Shown here piece by piece: positions 34,079-42,799 of a stretch of 64,000 bases of DNA (its first letter is position 1; every line of letters starts with the position of its first letter). The translations under genes were made by a program, and so were the position numbers. The notes below the pieces were generated by a model. The model was not told the origin of the DNA. It was given only the letters and a program-made list of their open reading frames with translations, and ran no database searches. Where the stretch lies: NCBI GenBank assembly GCA_964576475.1, contig CAZNVG010000003.1, positions 24,324 through 88,323 of the forward strand, given 5' to 3'. This stretch comes from CAZNVG01 sp964576475 (GTDB lineage: Bacteria > Patescibacteriota > Saccharimonadia > Saccharimonadales > CAZNVG01).

Positions 34079-35106
34079 AGCGAGCGATTGTAACAGGAGC
34101 CTCAGGTTTCATTGGTGGGCATATTGCACGGTCATTCGTTAAAAGTGGTTATGAAGTATGGGGGTTGAGTCGGAGGTCATTGCCTAAGACTACACATCTA
34201 CACGACGTGCATTGGGATATGACTAAACCAGAGTTAATAGAATCGCTTCCTTCGGGCGCGGTATTCATTCACTCAGCAGCACTAGCTGACCTCGATGCGC
34301 AGATAAATGCAGCTGAAGCGTCAAATTATCGGGGCACCCAACATGCTTATCAACTGGCGGTAGATGCAGGGGCTTCGCATTTTGTGTTTATTAGTAGCGC
34401 AAGCGTGTATAGATCAGATACAAGTAAACATCGAGTAAGCGAAGATTTTGAGCTAAACACAAAGACAGGAAATCCTTACGCTCGAACAAAAGTCATGGCC
34501 GAGCAATGGCTGAGAAAACAAACAGAAATTCCTGTAACTATTTTGCGGCCACATGTTGTTTATGGACCGGGTGACACGAGCGTGCTTAAAGAACTTGAAA
34601 ATCGAGTGCGTGCTGGCAGGATACTATTGCCTGTTAATGGCGCGCACGAGATATCTGTTACTCACGTGGGTAATCTTGTAGAGTCTGTGAGATTTGTTAG
34701 CCAAAATAAAAAGGGGTTGTATCCAAGAGTATTCAATATTGCCGATGAACCTGTCGTAGACTCAGTGCGCTTCATTGCGCACTACCTGGCTTGTGCGCAT
34801 GAGCATATTAGGATTGTTCGCTTGCCGCTCAAGCCGACGCTATTTCTCGCCGCAGTACTCGAAAAACTCGCCTTAGCTACGCGCACCAAACCTTATGTTA
34901 CGCGTGATATTGTCCGTCAACTAAATCACGATTCGTCGATAGATATTTCCGCTATTTCTCGCGCCGGGTATACGCAAAAATATACACTTGAGCAAGGACT
35001 CGCTGATACGAAAAAATGGATGTCGAGCTTTGATAGCGCAAATGACTTTAGACGATCTGTTACGAACGATGTTTGGCCGGGATCTTACGGTGATTTTGTG
35101 TATTAG
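34075..35106 (+). CDS. OleD-like NAD(P)-dependent 2-alkyl-3-ketoacid reductase
   Basis: 343 residues, extended short-chain dehydrogenase of the 3-beta-HSD type. Cofactor motif VTGASGFIGGHIAR, catalytic SSASVYR and YARTK, and LRPHVVYGPGDTSVLKEL, which matches the RPH-x-x-x-GPGDT motif of OleD proteins. OleD reduces the ketone made by OleA before OleC acts. Translationally coupled to the OleC-like gene. It overlaps the DedA gene by 47 bp on the other strand. Confidence 0.8.
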   Translation: MKRAIVTGASGFIGGHIARSFVKSGYEVWGLSRRSLPKTTHLHDVHWDMTKPELIESLPSGAVFIHSAALADLDAQINAAEASNYRGTQHAYQLAVDAGASHFVFISSASVYRSDTSKHRVSEDFELNTKTGNPYARTKVMAEQWLRKQTEIPVTILRPHVVYGPGDTSVLKELENRVRAGRILLPVNGAHEISVTHVGNLVESVRFVSQNKKGLYPRVFNIADEPVVDSVRFIAHYLACAHEHIRIVRLPLKPTLFLAAVLEKLALATRTKPYVTRDIVRQLNHDSSIDISAISRAGYTQKYTLEQGLADTKKWMSSFDSANDFRRSVTNDVWPGSYGDFVY

Positions 35107-35701
35107 CTTCGTTTTGCGAAGAGACGATATGTCGAAATAATAGACTTGTCAGTATAAATAGTGCCAGTAGTACCGATGCTGTAGAGATGCTGCGGATTGC
35201 TTTTTCGGCTGCGCCGATCGCCGCGCCAAATTCGTATCCAATTATAAATAATATAAGGGCCTTACCGATCGCAGTCGGAACGCTAATTCCAACGAAGCGA
35301 CGGAGCGTCATTCTTGTATAACCGGCAAGCAAAATTGCAGAAACCGCCAATCCGTCAGTAAGCTTTGCAATCACAATTGCTTTCGTACCATGCTTTTTAT
35401 AGAGCACTTCAAATTTATCAAGCATGCGCGATTGTAGCCCTACCAGTTTGCCTAGCCACGTTGGACGCAACTTCTGGGCGTGTCTTCCGATATAGAAGTA
35501 GCCTATATCACTTACTATGTCCCCGAGAATCATGACGCAAAGTGCGATTACGAAGTGCAGCTGCCCAACTCTTGCAATAAAACCTGCCACCATCGTGATA
35601 ACAGATCCCTCGAGAATATTTAATCCAAATAGTACGAGGTATTGCAGTACGATAGGCAGCGTCGAGAGGTATGTCTGGAGCGACTGTGAATCGATACTCA
35701 T
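35060..35701 (-). CDS. DedA-family membrane protein
   Basis: 213 residues with about five hydrophobic segments. NILEGSVITMVAGFIARVGQ at the N-terminus and the GYTRMTLRRFVGISVPTAIGK region fit the DedA/SNARE-associated fold. These proteins are undecaprenyl-phosphate or phospholipid flippases. The tail overlaps the OleD-like gene by 47 bp. Its place by a lipid cluster may be functional or accidental. Confidence 0.88.
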   Translation of the reverse strand: MSIDSQSLQTYLSTLPIVLQYLVLFGLNILEGSVITMVAGFIARVGQLHFVIALCVMILGDIVSDIGYFYIGRHAQKLRPTWLGKLVGLQSRMLDKFEVLYKKHGTKAIVIAKLTDGLAVSAILLAGYTRMTLRRFVGISVPTAIGKALILFIIGYEFGAAIGAAEKAIRSISTASVLLALFILTSLLFRHIVSSQNEANTQNHRKIPAKHRS

Positions 35702-35753
35702 ATGCTTCGAATTCTACAGTATACTAAGGGGCGATACGTGAACTTTTTAAATT

Positions 35754-36710
35754 ATGCCAACACAATCCAACTCCACTAAACAACACTACATAGGCAGCAG
35801 CGGTGTATTGAATCTCATCCGAGATCGGTCAAAGAACCTCAAAACACCCAAAAACTTAAAACTAGCACTTGTCGTGGAGGGCGGTGGTTTCAAAGGCATT
35901 TACACAGGTGCAATGCTCGCCGAGCTGGAAGCCTCTGGTATATCACCGAGCATTTTTGATTTCATCGTTGGTTCCTCCGCCGGCAGTTTCAATGCTGCAT
36001 ATTATATTGCAGGACAAGCGCAAAAAGGGGTCTGTGTTTATGCTGATCATTTACACCAAAATAAGTTTCTGAACTACATGGGTTGGTTGCAGGGTAGACC
36101 GATCATGAATCTAGATGTACTTTTCTCAATCACCTCAAATGCGGTGCCGTTAAATTGGCGGCGAGTTGTGAATGCTAGGAAATTGTATGTAGTGGCAACC
36201 GAACCGCATAGTAGTCGACCGCATCTGCTAGGTCCTGCTACAACACAGTCTGAATTACTTGAACATGTCAGGCTATCTGCGCATGTACCATACATATCAG
36301 GCAAATTACCTCGTCGAGCTGAAGGACCTTTGTTTGACGGTAGTTTCTTGGCGCCACTTCCAATCGAACAAGCAGCTGACCTTGGCGCTACGCATGTGCT
36401 TGCATTGTCCACGCGACAGCTCAACTCTTGGCGCAGCTGCCTGAAGTCAACTGAAAAAATTGCACTTAAAGCTGTTGGTCGACGCTATCCAAACTTCGAA
36501 AAAGCGATTAATGATCACGTTGCGCTGAATCCCTATCGAGTACAGCGTCATTTGAAGGCTATGACAGGCAGCAGCTCATCGATGTCATTATGTGTAGTGG
36601 ATAGTCCCAGTACACCGAAGGTGCGTCGTACTGAGAATCGTACAACGGTGTTACGTCAAGCACTTGAAGCAGGGCGAGAATCCATGCGCCTTATTCTCGA
36701 TGCTCGCTAA
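35754..36710 (+). CDS. Patatin-like phospholipase
   Basis: 318 residues. Oxyanion motif VVEGGGFKGIYTGAMLAEL, nucleophile Ser in VGSSAGSFNAA, and the catalytic Asp in LFDGSF. Resembles the YjjU/RssA group of bacterial patatins. Hydrolyses acyl esters of phospholipids. Beside the fatty acyl ligase and Ole genes it could release host or own fatty acids as substrate; this link is inferred. Overlaps the metalloprotease gene by 4 bp. Confidence 0.9.
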   Translation: MPTQSNSTKQHYIGSSGVLNLIRDRSKNLKTPKNLKLALVVEGGGFKGIYTGAMLAELEASGISPSIFDFIVGSSAGSFNAAYYIAGQAQKGVCVYADHLHQNKFLNYMGWLQGRPIMNLDVLFSITSNAVPLNWRRVVNARKLYVVATEPHSSRPHLLGPATTQSELLEHVRLSAHVPYISGKLPRRAEGPLFDGSFLAPLPIEQAADLGATHVLALSTRQLNSWRSCLKSTEKIALKAVGRRYPNFEKAINDHVALNPYRVQRHLKAMTGSSSSMSLCVVDSPSTPKVRRTENRTTVLRQALEAGRESMRLILDAR

Positions 36711-37087
36711 GGTTTGTTCTGCAGCTCTTCTATGCGTCCGTGTCCGAGTCCGAAATGATGCGCCACTTCGTGCCATACCGTCCTTCGCACGCGAGCCCTA
36801 ATTACTTCGGGAGAGTCAGATATTGATTCGAGAGGATGTTTGAATATCGTGATTTTGTCGGGAAGTACAAGATTATAATTCATACCACGCGCGGTTAGCG
36901 GTATACCCTCGTACAGTCCGAAAAGTGTCTGATGGTTACTCAGTCTGAGTTTGGCGCGCTGCTCCTCTGTTGGGTTGTCTTCAATGATGAAAGCCACATT
37001 TCTCATCGCACTTAAATACTTTTCAGGTAAAGAGTCGATCGACTCTGATACCCAGCGTTCGAATTCTTTATTGTCGATCGTAGCCAT
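36707..37087 (-). CDS. Minimal zinc metalloprotease (zincin-like, DUF1025 type)
   Basis: 126 residues. The zinc motif WHEVAHHFGLGHGRIEEL has H-E-x-x-H with a downstream His. The size matches minimal gluzincin-type bacterial proteases of PF06262. Includes the ARGMNYNLVLPDKITIFKHPLE strand region seen in the family. No signal peptide. Substrate unknown. Confidence 0.88.
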   Translation of the reverse strand: MATIDNKEFERWVSESIDSLPEKYLSAMRNVAFIIEDNPTEEQRAKLRLSNHQTLFGLYEGIPLTARGMNYNLVLPDKITIFKHPLESISDSPEVIRARVRRTVWHEVAHHFGLGHGRIEELQNKP

Positions 37088-37153
37088 GAATCGATGATAT
37101 CAGCAAGAGATGCTTATGCTACTATGAAACAAACAAAGTAAAGGTGTGACCAC

Positions 37154-39592
37154 TTGGCGAAGCCCGGCTCTAATTACCCTTCAGAAAAACATCCGATTGG
37201 TGGCGAAGTACATCACGCGCATAAGCGTCGTGGGAGAAGGCTGCGATGGTTGCTATGGCTTTTTGTTCTGAGTGCCTTTGTTCTGGGCGGTCTTGTGGGA
37301 TGGAAACTGAAAGATTTACGGTCTCAGGGTCGCGACGCCAAAGTCGCAATTGGCAAGATCGTTAATCTTCGATCTGTTAATCAGTCACAGCGTTCAATCT
37401 CATCAAACTATGGCTTTAATGTCTCATATGACAGTGACCTAATTGAGGCTGAGGCGACACTACTCGAGGGAGACAAGCAAGTAGCCGTGCCCCAGGATAG
37501 CATTCAGCCTTCAGCTGATTATCTTAGGCTGTTGTTTTACCCAAGAAGTATTGCAACTCCAACAGGTAATTTTCATTTTTCTGAGCTGGAACTTGCAACC
37601 GACACTAATCCAAGCTTCTTTGCGCAAAGTAAGGTTGTATACGGAAATGATCTGAGTGACATAGAGCTTGCTACGAAATATTTCGAACCAAAGGCGGCCG
37701 ACAAAATAGTTCCAACTCTTTTGACTCTCAGCGAGGAAACAATAGGAGGTGTCGTTTATCGTAAGCTGACATACGAGATCATTGATAGTCATTTTGTAAC
37801 TACGAAGCAAACGCTCGTGCAATACATAACAGTCCAGAACGGCCTGCCGTATCTATTTAAGCTAACGACCACAAGTAAATCGAGTGAGGGTGAAATAGAG
37901 CATTTGAACGCAGTCCTTAAGTCGGTAACATTCTCTAAACCTACTAAGACGACCGAAACAACATCTATCGGCGGCTCTGTGTCACTTGCCTCGTCTGATA
38001 CGCCTGAAGGGCTTGTGAACGTACCAAGCTCACTGTCTGGCGAGACAGCGCTGCGAATTGTCGCTAAGGCGCAGCCGGCCGTAGTGCGTATCGCAAGCAT
38101 TAACTGTATGGATCTAGAGATAAAAAAACCAAACAAGCAGCCAGGGATGACTATAAAAAACGCTTGCGGTGTTGTTACTGGCAGCGGCTCGATAGTTAGT
38201 CGCGATGGTTATATAAGTACAAACGGTCATGTAGTAAAGGTGAAGCCAAACGAAGCATTCAGTACTTACATTGGACTCGCTACCCAGTCTCAGGACTTTG
38301 AGCCACTAAAATTGTACTTACGCTATTTGGTTGATGCTGGCATCATGAGTGCCGATCAGATTAACGGATTACTCGATGCGTTAAATGCCGGCGATGAGAC
38401 CGCTGGCGAAAAGTTATTGCTAGCTGCCGAGAGTATTCCCGCCGACAATATAGTTGCCACCAATGAGCAGAATAACTACGCTATTCAACTTGGTGACAAA
38501 CCAGTAAAACCTAAGCTTGCTGGTACTAAAGCGGAGTTTGATTACTCCGATACTATCGTAAAAGCTGACTTGGTAGATTATGATTTTGATCCCAATTCCG
38601 CAGTTGCTGGCAAGCAAGATCTTAGCGAAGCAAAAACTTCTGATGTAGCAGTACTGAAAATAGTGTCAGGCGATTACCCAACAATAAAGCTTGGTTCAAT
38701 TGATAGACTCGCACTCGATTCGCTTATAACAGCCATTGGGTTCCCAGCCTTCGTTGATGGTGGACTTCAAACAACAAAGACAAAAACGTTTCCGTCTGCG
38801 ACACAAGGCTCAGTGCTGCAAATCGCCTCAGATTCAACAGTAGGCGATAGAAAGATTGTTCTCGCGAGTCTGCCAATTGCACAGGGTAATAGTGGGGGGC
38901 CTGCATTAGATGCTGAGGGTAAACAAGTCGGCCTTACGACGTATAGTACAGAATCTGCCGATCCAGAAGCAGGCATATCTAAGTTCTCAACTGGAGGAAT
39001 TCTACGAGATATCGCTGACTACAAAGCGCTGCTAAGCAAGAACGGAATTGTTCTGAATGCCGATAGTGAAATTAGTAATATCTGGGATACGGCAATAAAC
39101 GATTTTGCACAAGCTCATTATAAGGACGCCGTAGAAAACTTTGCTCTCGTGAAGCAGAAATACCCAGCCAACTATCTAGCTCAGCCATTTATCGATCTTT
39201 CGAACGCCAAAATTGCGAGCGGACTTGATGCTTCGCCGTCTGATTCGTATGTTTCATATTTGCTTGGTGCGACTGGTGTCGTGACATTCGCAGCGTGTGT
39301 CATTGGTGTTATGCTCGTTTTGCACGCTCGTCGCGGTACGCGATTATTCGTGCAGCAACATATGCCCGTTGGCGATGTTCCTGTAATGCCATATGTAGCA
39401 CCGGCTGTAGTAGCTCCACAGCAAGTGTTGCCGCAACAGCCGACTCAGCAATATGTTGCCCAGCCGGTATACGCGCCACCACCAACCCAACAGCCAGCAC
39501 CAGTCGTTCAGACTATAGAAGGAATAAACTCGCCAAGCCAACCGGGTCAGGTAGTTAGTCCGACCCGGCCACCTCAGCAAAATGCTCCGTAA
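37154..39592 (+). CDS. Large membrane-anchored trypsin-like serine protease (HtrA-related)
   Basis: 812 residues, TTG start. A cytoplasmic basic N-terminus, a membrane segment (about 26-48), a domain of about 200 residues of unknown type, then a split trypsin-like domain: His in ISTNGHVVKV, Asp in SDVAVLKI, Ser in PIAQGNSGGPALD. Between His and Asp there is an insertion of roughly 100 residues. After the protease a TPR-like stretch leads to a second membrane segment (VTFAACVIGVMLVL) and a Pro/Gln-rich cytoplasmic tail. No PDZ domain is visible, unlike DegP. A surface-quality-control or host-contact role is possible. Confidence 0.87.
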   Translation: MAKPGSNYPSEKHPIGGEVHHAHKRRGRRLRWLLWLFVLSAFVLGGLVGWKLKDLRSQGRDAKVAIGKIVNLRSVNQSQRSISSNYGFNVSYDSDLIEAEATLLEGDKQVAVPQDSIQPSADYLRLLFYPRSIATPTGNFHFSELELATDTNPSFFAQSKVVYGNDLSDIELATKYFEPKAADKIVPTLLTLSEETIGGVVYRKLTYEIIDSHFVTTKQTLVQYITVQNGLPYLFKLTTTSKSSEGEIEHLNAVLKSVTFSKPTKTTETTSIGGSVSLASSDTPEGLVNVPSSLSGETALRIVAKAQPAVVRIASINCMDLEIKKPNKQPGMTIKNACGVVTGSGSIVSRDGYISTNGHVVKVKPNEAFSTYIGLATQSQDFEPLKLYLRYLVDAGIMSADQINGLLDALNAGDETAGEKLLLAAESIPADNIVATNEQNNYAIQLGDKPVKPKLAGTKAEFDYSDTIVKADLVDYDFDPNSAVAGKQDLSEAKTSDVAVLKIVSGDYPTIKLGSIDRLALDSLITAIGFPAFVDGGLQTTKTKTFPSATQGSVLQIASDSTVGDRKIVLASLPIAQGNSGGPALDAEGKQVGLTTYSTESADPEAGISKFSTGGILRDIADYKALLSKNGIVLNADSEISNIWDTAINDFAQAHYKDAVENFALVKQKYPANYLAQPFIDLSNAKIASGLDASPSDSYVSYLLGATGVVTFAACVIGVMLVLHARRGTRLFVQQHMPVGDVPVMPYVAPAVVAPQQVLPQQPTQQYVAQPVYAPPPTQQPAPVVQTIEGINSPSQPGQVVSPTRPPQQNAP

Positions 39593-39593
39593 T

Positions 39594-39746
39594 TTAGACG
39601 GAAGTGTTACGACTGCCCGTGAGCAGGTCGTATAAAAATACGACAAGTGCTATGACTAGTACGAGATGTATAAGTCCGCCGCCGATCTTACCGATAAAGC
39701 CCAATAGCCATAACACTAAAAGTACGATTGCTATGAGTCGAAACAT
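39594..39746 (-). CDS. Small lmo0937/DUF5670-like membrane protein, 50 residues
   Basis: Two hydrophobic helices joined by GKIGGGLIH: the start MFRLIAIVLLVLWLLGF and the second helix VLVIALVVFLYDLLTG match the widespread small lmo0937-type family. AAGGAGATATAT lies before the ATG. It fills the gap between the protease and phosphatase genes. Function unknown, often stress linked. Confidence 0.85.
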   Translation of the reverse strand: MFRLIAIVLLVLWLLGFIGKIGGGLIHLVLVIALVVFLYDLLTGSRNTSV

Positions 39747-39817
39747 ATATATCTCCTTAATTACGATAACAGTATTACGCCAAACGTAATGGCTTGCTGT
39801 AAGTAATTTTACCGAAG

Positions 39818-40459
39818 CTATATTTCGGAGATGTCACGGCCAATATAATCCAGTTTCCATGCTCCGTCAGTATGACTAATCAGCGTGACGGATGTATTCG
39901 GTACAACGGTCTCATATGTTTGTTGTCTGTCCCAGTTCTCTAGGTATGAGACGAGACAGCGTATAGCCATGCCGTGGCCGAACACAAAAACGGTATGTGG
40001 TTCTTCTGGTTTGTGATCGGCAAATGCGGGTACGAGCCATTCGTGATATTTACGGAGTCCTACTTCGTTCATCGACTCACCGTTTGGAGCTTTAAAGTCT
40101 TTACCTGCTGCCTCAATGTCCTTTATTCGCTCTAACGTATATATGGCATCGCGTTTTTTGCCAACCCAGTCACCTTGACTCATTTCTTGTAATGCCTCTG
40201 ATATGACCGGCTTTGTTTCAATCCCGGCTTCGGCCAGAGAAATTCTGGCGGTTTCCATAGTTCTCAAAGCGGGCGATGCAAAAATGCGATCAGGTCTCAG
40301 CCCTGTCTCGAGCAATATGCGTCCCAGTCGCTGTGCTTGGGCGACACCTACATCTGAGAGTGGTGATTCGTTGCTTCGCCCTCCGATTATGTCAGGTTGT
40401 GTATTAGCAACCGACTCAGCATGACGAAAGAAATATATTCGTAAGTTAGCGTTGTCCAT
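39818..40459 (-). CDS. Histidine phosphatase (phosphoglycerate mutase-like)
   Basis: 213 residues. RIYFFRHAESVANTQPDIIGG with the phospho-His, SPLSDVGVAQAQRLG, and the second His in VFVFGHGMAIRCLVSYL. It lacks the mutase-specific insertion of GpmA and is closer to broad-specificity phosphatases (CobC, PhoE). TATACT lies 6 nt before the ATG (leaderless). Substrate unknown. Confidence 0.88.
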   Translation of the reverse strand: MDNANLRIYFFRHAESVANTQPDIIGGRSNESPLSDVGVAQAQRLGRILLETGLRPDRIFASPALRTMETARISLAEAGIETKPVISEALQEMSQGDWVGKKRDAIYTLERIKDIEAAGKDFKAPNGESMNEVGLRKYHEWLVPAFADHKPEEPHTVFVFGHGMAIRCLVSYLENWDRQQTYETVVPNTSVTLISHTDGAWKLDYIGRDISEI

Positions 40460-40568
40460 ACACCAAGTATAACAGCATTACTAAAATGGTGTTTCGTTAG
40501 ATTCCTTACAGCAGCAACTCACAGCTAGATCTAGGATAGAAACGTTACTAATCACTAAGGAGGACACA

Positions 40569-40682
40569 ATGGCAGACAAATTAACCGACAAAGCAAAAGC
40601 TAAGATGGATGAGATGGAAATTAAAGGCGCAGAGTTAAAGGGTCGTCTAAAGCAGAAGTTGGAGGACAGCAAAAAAGAATAG
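40569..40682 (+). CDS. 37-residue charged helical peptide (CsbD-like)
   Basis: MADKLTDKAKAKMDEMEIKG then a Lys/Glu-rich helix. A strong Shine-Dalgarno AAGGAGGACACA precedes the ATG. Composition resembles the small CsbD-type stress proteins, but it is shorter. Probably a real, well-translated small protein. Confidence 0.65.
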   Translation: MADKLTDKAKAKMDEMEIKGAELKGRLKQKLEDSKKE

Positions 40683-40755
40683 GAGCGAGATTATGGACGA
40701 GGATCCCAAAGAAGATCAGCCATTACAGCATGGTTAAGCGAGTATACTTATTGGT

Positions 40756-41289
40756 ATGAGCGCATCGTCTGAATCGATTGTATTGGGAGGAGGCTGCTTC
40801 TGGTGTTTAGAAGCAGCCTTTCAGTTAATTAATGGAGTAAGCTCCGTGGTTTCGGGCTACGCCGGTGGCACGGTACCACATCCAACCTATGCAGATGTAT
40901 GTAGCGGCACAACTGGGCATGCCGAGGTTGTGCGCGTTACATTTAACACATCACAAATAACACTCGCGGACATCTTAGATATTTTCTGGGCTATTCACGA
41001 CCCTACAACCCCGAACCAGCAAGGTAATGACAAAGGTACAGAGTATCGATCGATTATTCTTTACGAGAACGAACTGCAGGCTTCAGTGATACGCAAATCA
41101 GTTGAGGCCGTCGCAAAACTATGGAGCAATCCTATCGTTACCGAAATCAAGAGACTCGATGTTTTTTATGAGGCTGAGGCATATCACCAAAATTATTTCG
41201 TATCCCACCCCGAACAGGCGTACTGCCAGNNNNNNNNNNTTATGAAGCTTCGGCAAAAGTTCCAAGAACGTTTAAAGTCTCCTACGTAA
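40756..41289 (+). CDS. msrA: Peptide methionine sulfoxide reductase A, interrupted by an assembly gap
   Basis: Repairs the S-form of methionine sulfoxide. Catalytic Cys in LGGGCFWCLEAAF, then GYAGGTVPHPTYADVC, SGTTGHAEVVRV, and YHQNYFVSHPEQAYCQ. Ten N follow YCQ; the usual link VVIxPKLAK before the final LRQKF helix is about eight residues, so roughly 20 bp rather than 10 is probably missing. The frame across the gap is therefore uncertain, though the ending KLRQKFQERLK is as expected. TATACT lies close upstream. Confidence 0.92.
   Translation: MSASSESIVLGGGCFWCLEAAFQLINGVSSVVSGYAGGTVPHPTYADVCSGTTGHAEVVRVTFNTSQITLADILDIFWAIHDPTTPNQQGNDKGTEYRSIILYENELQASVIRKSVEAVAKLWSNPIVTEIKRLDVFYEAEAYHQNYFVSHPEQAYCQXXXXMKLRQKFQERLKSPT
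41230..41239. other. Assembly gap (10 N) inside msrA
   Basis: Ten N of filler within the 3' end of msrA. Confidence 0.99.
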
Positions 41290-41842
41290 TTGCGATGTCT
41301 GGTTCAAGTGTTTGCTCGTTGAGGACATGCACTATGTAGCCGATACGACTCGGGACAAGTTTCCTTGCCAGCCACCCAGGGCGCACAATTATTCGGTTTT
41401 CTATCAGTGAAACCTTAACAATACTTCCCGAAATTTTTGTGGGATGTTTTTTACCTATTTGGTGTTGGCCGGTTTTAGAGTGAGCAAATACTACGTCGAT
41501 TGACTGTGTGCCTATCGCAGTAAACTGATATTTTTTTCCTGTAAATGCAGCCTCTGCTTCATGCTGTAGGGTTGCTATGTGTTCGGAACTTTTGTGTTCT
41601 AGCTGGGAAGATTGTACTTGCTTGAGATGCGCATCAAGACTTTGACGCGCCAGTGCATCCATATTGTTTTGATCCAAGTCCTGGGGTTTTGTGTACAGCT
41701 GATTGCTCGGTGTGATTGCTATTGTATCGACAATGGTCTCATGAGCGACTTTGGCATGATGCTTTGCAGTCTCAGACAGAACAAGGGTGTTGATTGCGTC
41801 TTCGAAGTACTCAATGAGTTTATGTTTTGTTGCAGTAGCCAT
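41282..41842 (-). CDS. Unknown soluble protein, 186 residues
   Basis: A helical N-terminal half rich in His, Gln and Ala, followed by a basic beta-type C-terminal part (KHPTKISGSIVKVSLIENRIIVRPGWLARKLVPSRIGY). No signal peptide, membrane segment or catalytic motif. TATAGC lies 4 nt before the ATG. Overlaps msrA by 8 bp tail-to-tail. I do not recognise it. Confidence 0.65.
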   Translation of the reverse strand: MATATKHKLIEYFEDAINTLVLSETAKHHAKVAHETIVDTIAITPSNQLYTKPQDLDQNNMDALARQSLDAHLKQVQSSQLEHKSSEHIATLQHEAEAAFTGKKYQFTAIGTQSIDVVFAHSKTGQHQIGKKHPTKISGSIVKVSLIENRIIVRPGWLARKLVPSRIGYIVHVLNEQTLEPDIAIT

Positions 41843-41918
41843 TAGCTATATCTTAGCAAGTATTATCTTAAATATCAGAATAAAGGCGTATACTGATTTG
41901 TGATAAACGGAGTGTTTC

Positions 41919-42725
41919 ATGAATCACGAAAGACTACTAGATCTCGGTGAAGTTTGCGCGCCTCTACAGCAACAGAAAGATGCAATAGCTGCTGCTCGTG
42001 AACGATATGAGAGCGAACTGAGTTCGTTACAAGATAATGTCGAAATGCGCGAGGCGGAGTTCGATCAGGTAAGAGACGATGCAAGGACAATGTTGCGCCA
42101 AGAGTCATTTGAAGATATGCGAGGTTGGCATATCCGATTTCAGGAAGTGCGCAGAGCACTGGCGACGCTAAATCCGGAGCGTCGATATATAACGTCTGAG
42201 TATAACCAACTGCCTATGCTGCAGGTGGCGAGTGATGCTAAAGGCAGTTTGTTCCTTTCACTTCATTATGGAGCCGAAGATCCCTCGCTCCCAGACGATG
42301 CGCACTACGATAGCTACGTCAGAGAGGAGTACATTTCCGCACACTATAGTTGGCTGGGCGCCGATACAGAGCAAGACACTAAGCGAGCAATAGATGTGCT
42401 GACGGTGACTGTTTCCAGAAAGGGGCAAAATGGGATACATACAGGTCTTTACGATCGCGTACGAGGCATATATGGAAAAGGCTATGTATCTTCTCAAAAT
42501 CTTGAGGATATAGAAGTTATCGATGCTGAACTACTACCAGAAGTAGAGGAAAGTCTCGAACTCTATATAGGTGCTTTCGATAAACAGACGCCCGGGCAGG
42601 CCGGCGAAAAGGGCTTCAGCCCAGAGTCAATCGAAACACTGACCTATCTACACTCTCTAACAACTGATGAGATGATTGCACACGGCTTTCCATCTGTCAT
42701 AGTTGATCGGTCACGAGGACTCTAA
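41919..42725 (+). CDS. Unknown protein with N-terminal coiled coil, 268 residues
   Basis: Residues 10-85 are charged and helical, probably a coiled coil. The rest is mixed alpha/beta with many acidic residues (EDPSLPDDAHYDSYVREEY). No membrane segment or known motif. A Shine-Dalgarno (ACGGAG) precedes the ATG. Followed after 74 bp by the homoserine-dehydrogenase-like gene on the same strand. Function unknown. Confidence 0.7.
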   Translation: MNHERLLDLGEVCAPLQQQKDAIAAARERYESELSSLQDNVEMREAEFDQVRDDARTMLRQESFEDMRGWHIRFQEVRRALATLNPERRYITSEYNQLPMLQVASDAKGSLFLSLHYGAEDPSLPDDAHYDSYVREEYISAHYSWLGADTEQDTKRAIDVLTVTVSRKGQNGIHTGLYDRVRGIYGKGYVSSQNLEDIEVIDAELLPEVEESLELYIGAFDKQTPGQAGEKGFSPESIETLTYLHSLTTDEMIAHGFPSVIVDRSRGL

Positions 42726-42799
42726 AAACTCATAATCCTCAAGCTTGCCTAATTGTTTCGCTTGATCGATACTAATACGAGTAACAGGGGTTTTATGGT

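Noticed and set aside
40693..40737. 14-codon frame after the CsbD-like peptide (MDEDPKEDQPLQHG) with GGAG upstream
   Set aside because: Too short to support as a gene without conservation data, although the Shine-Dalgarno is good.
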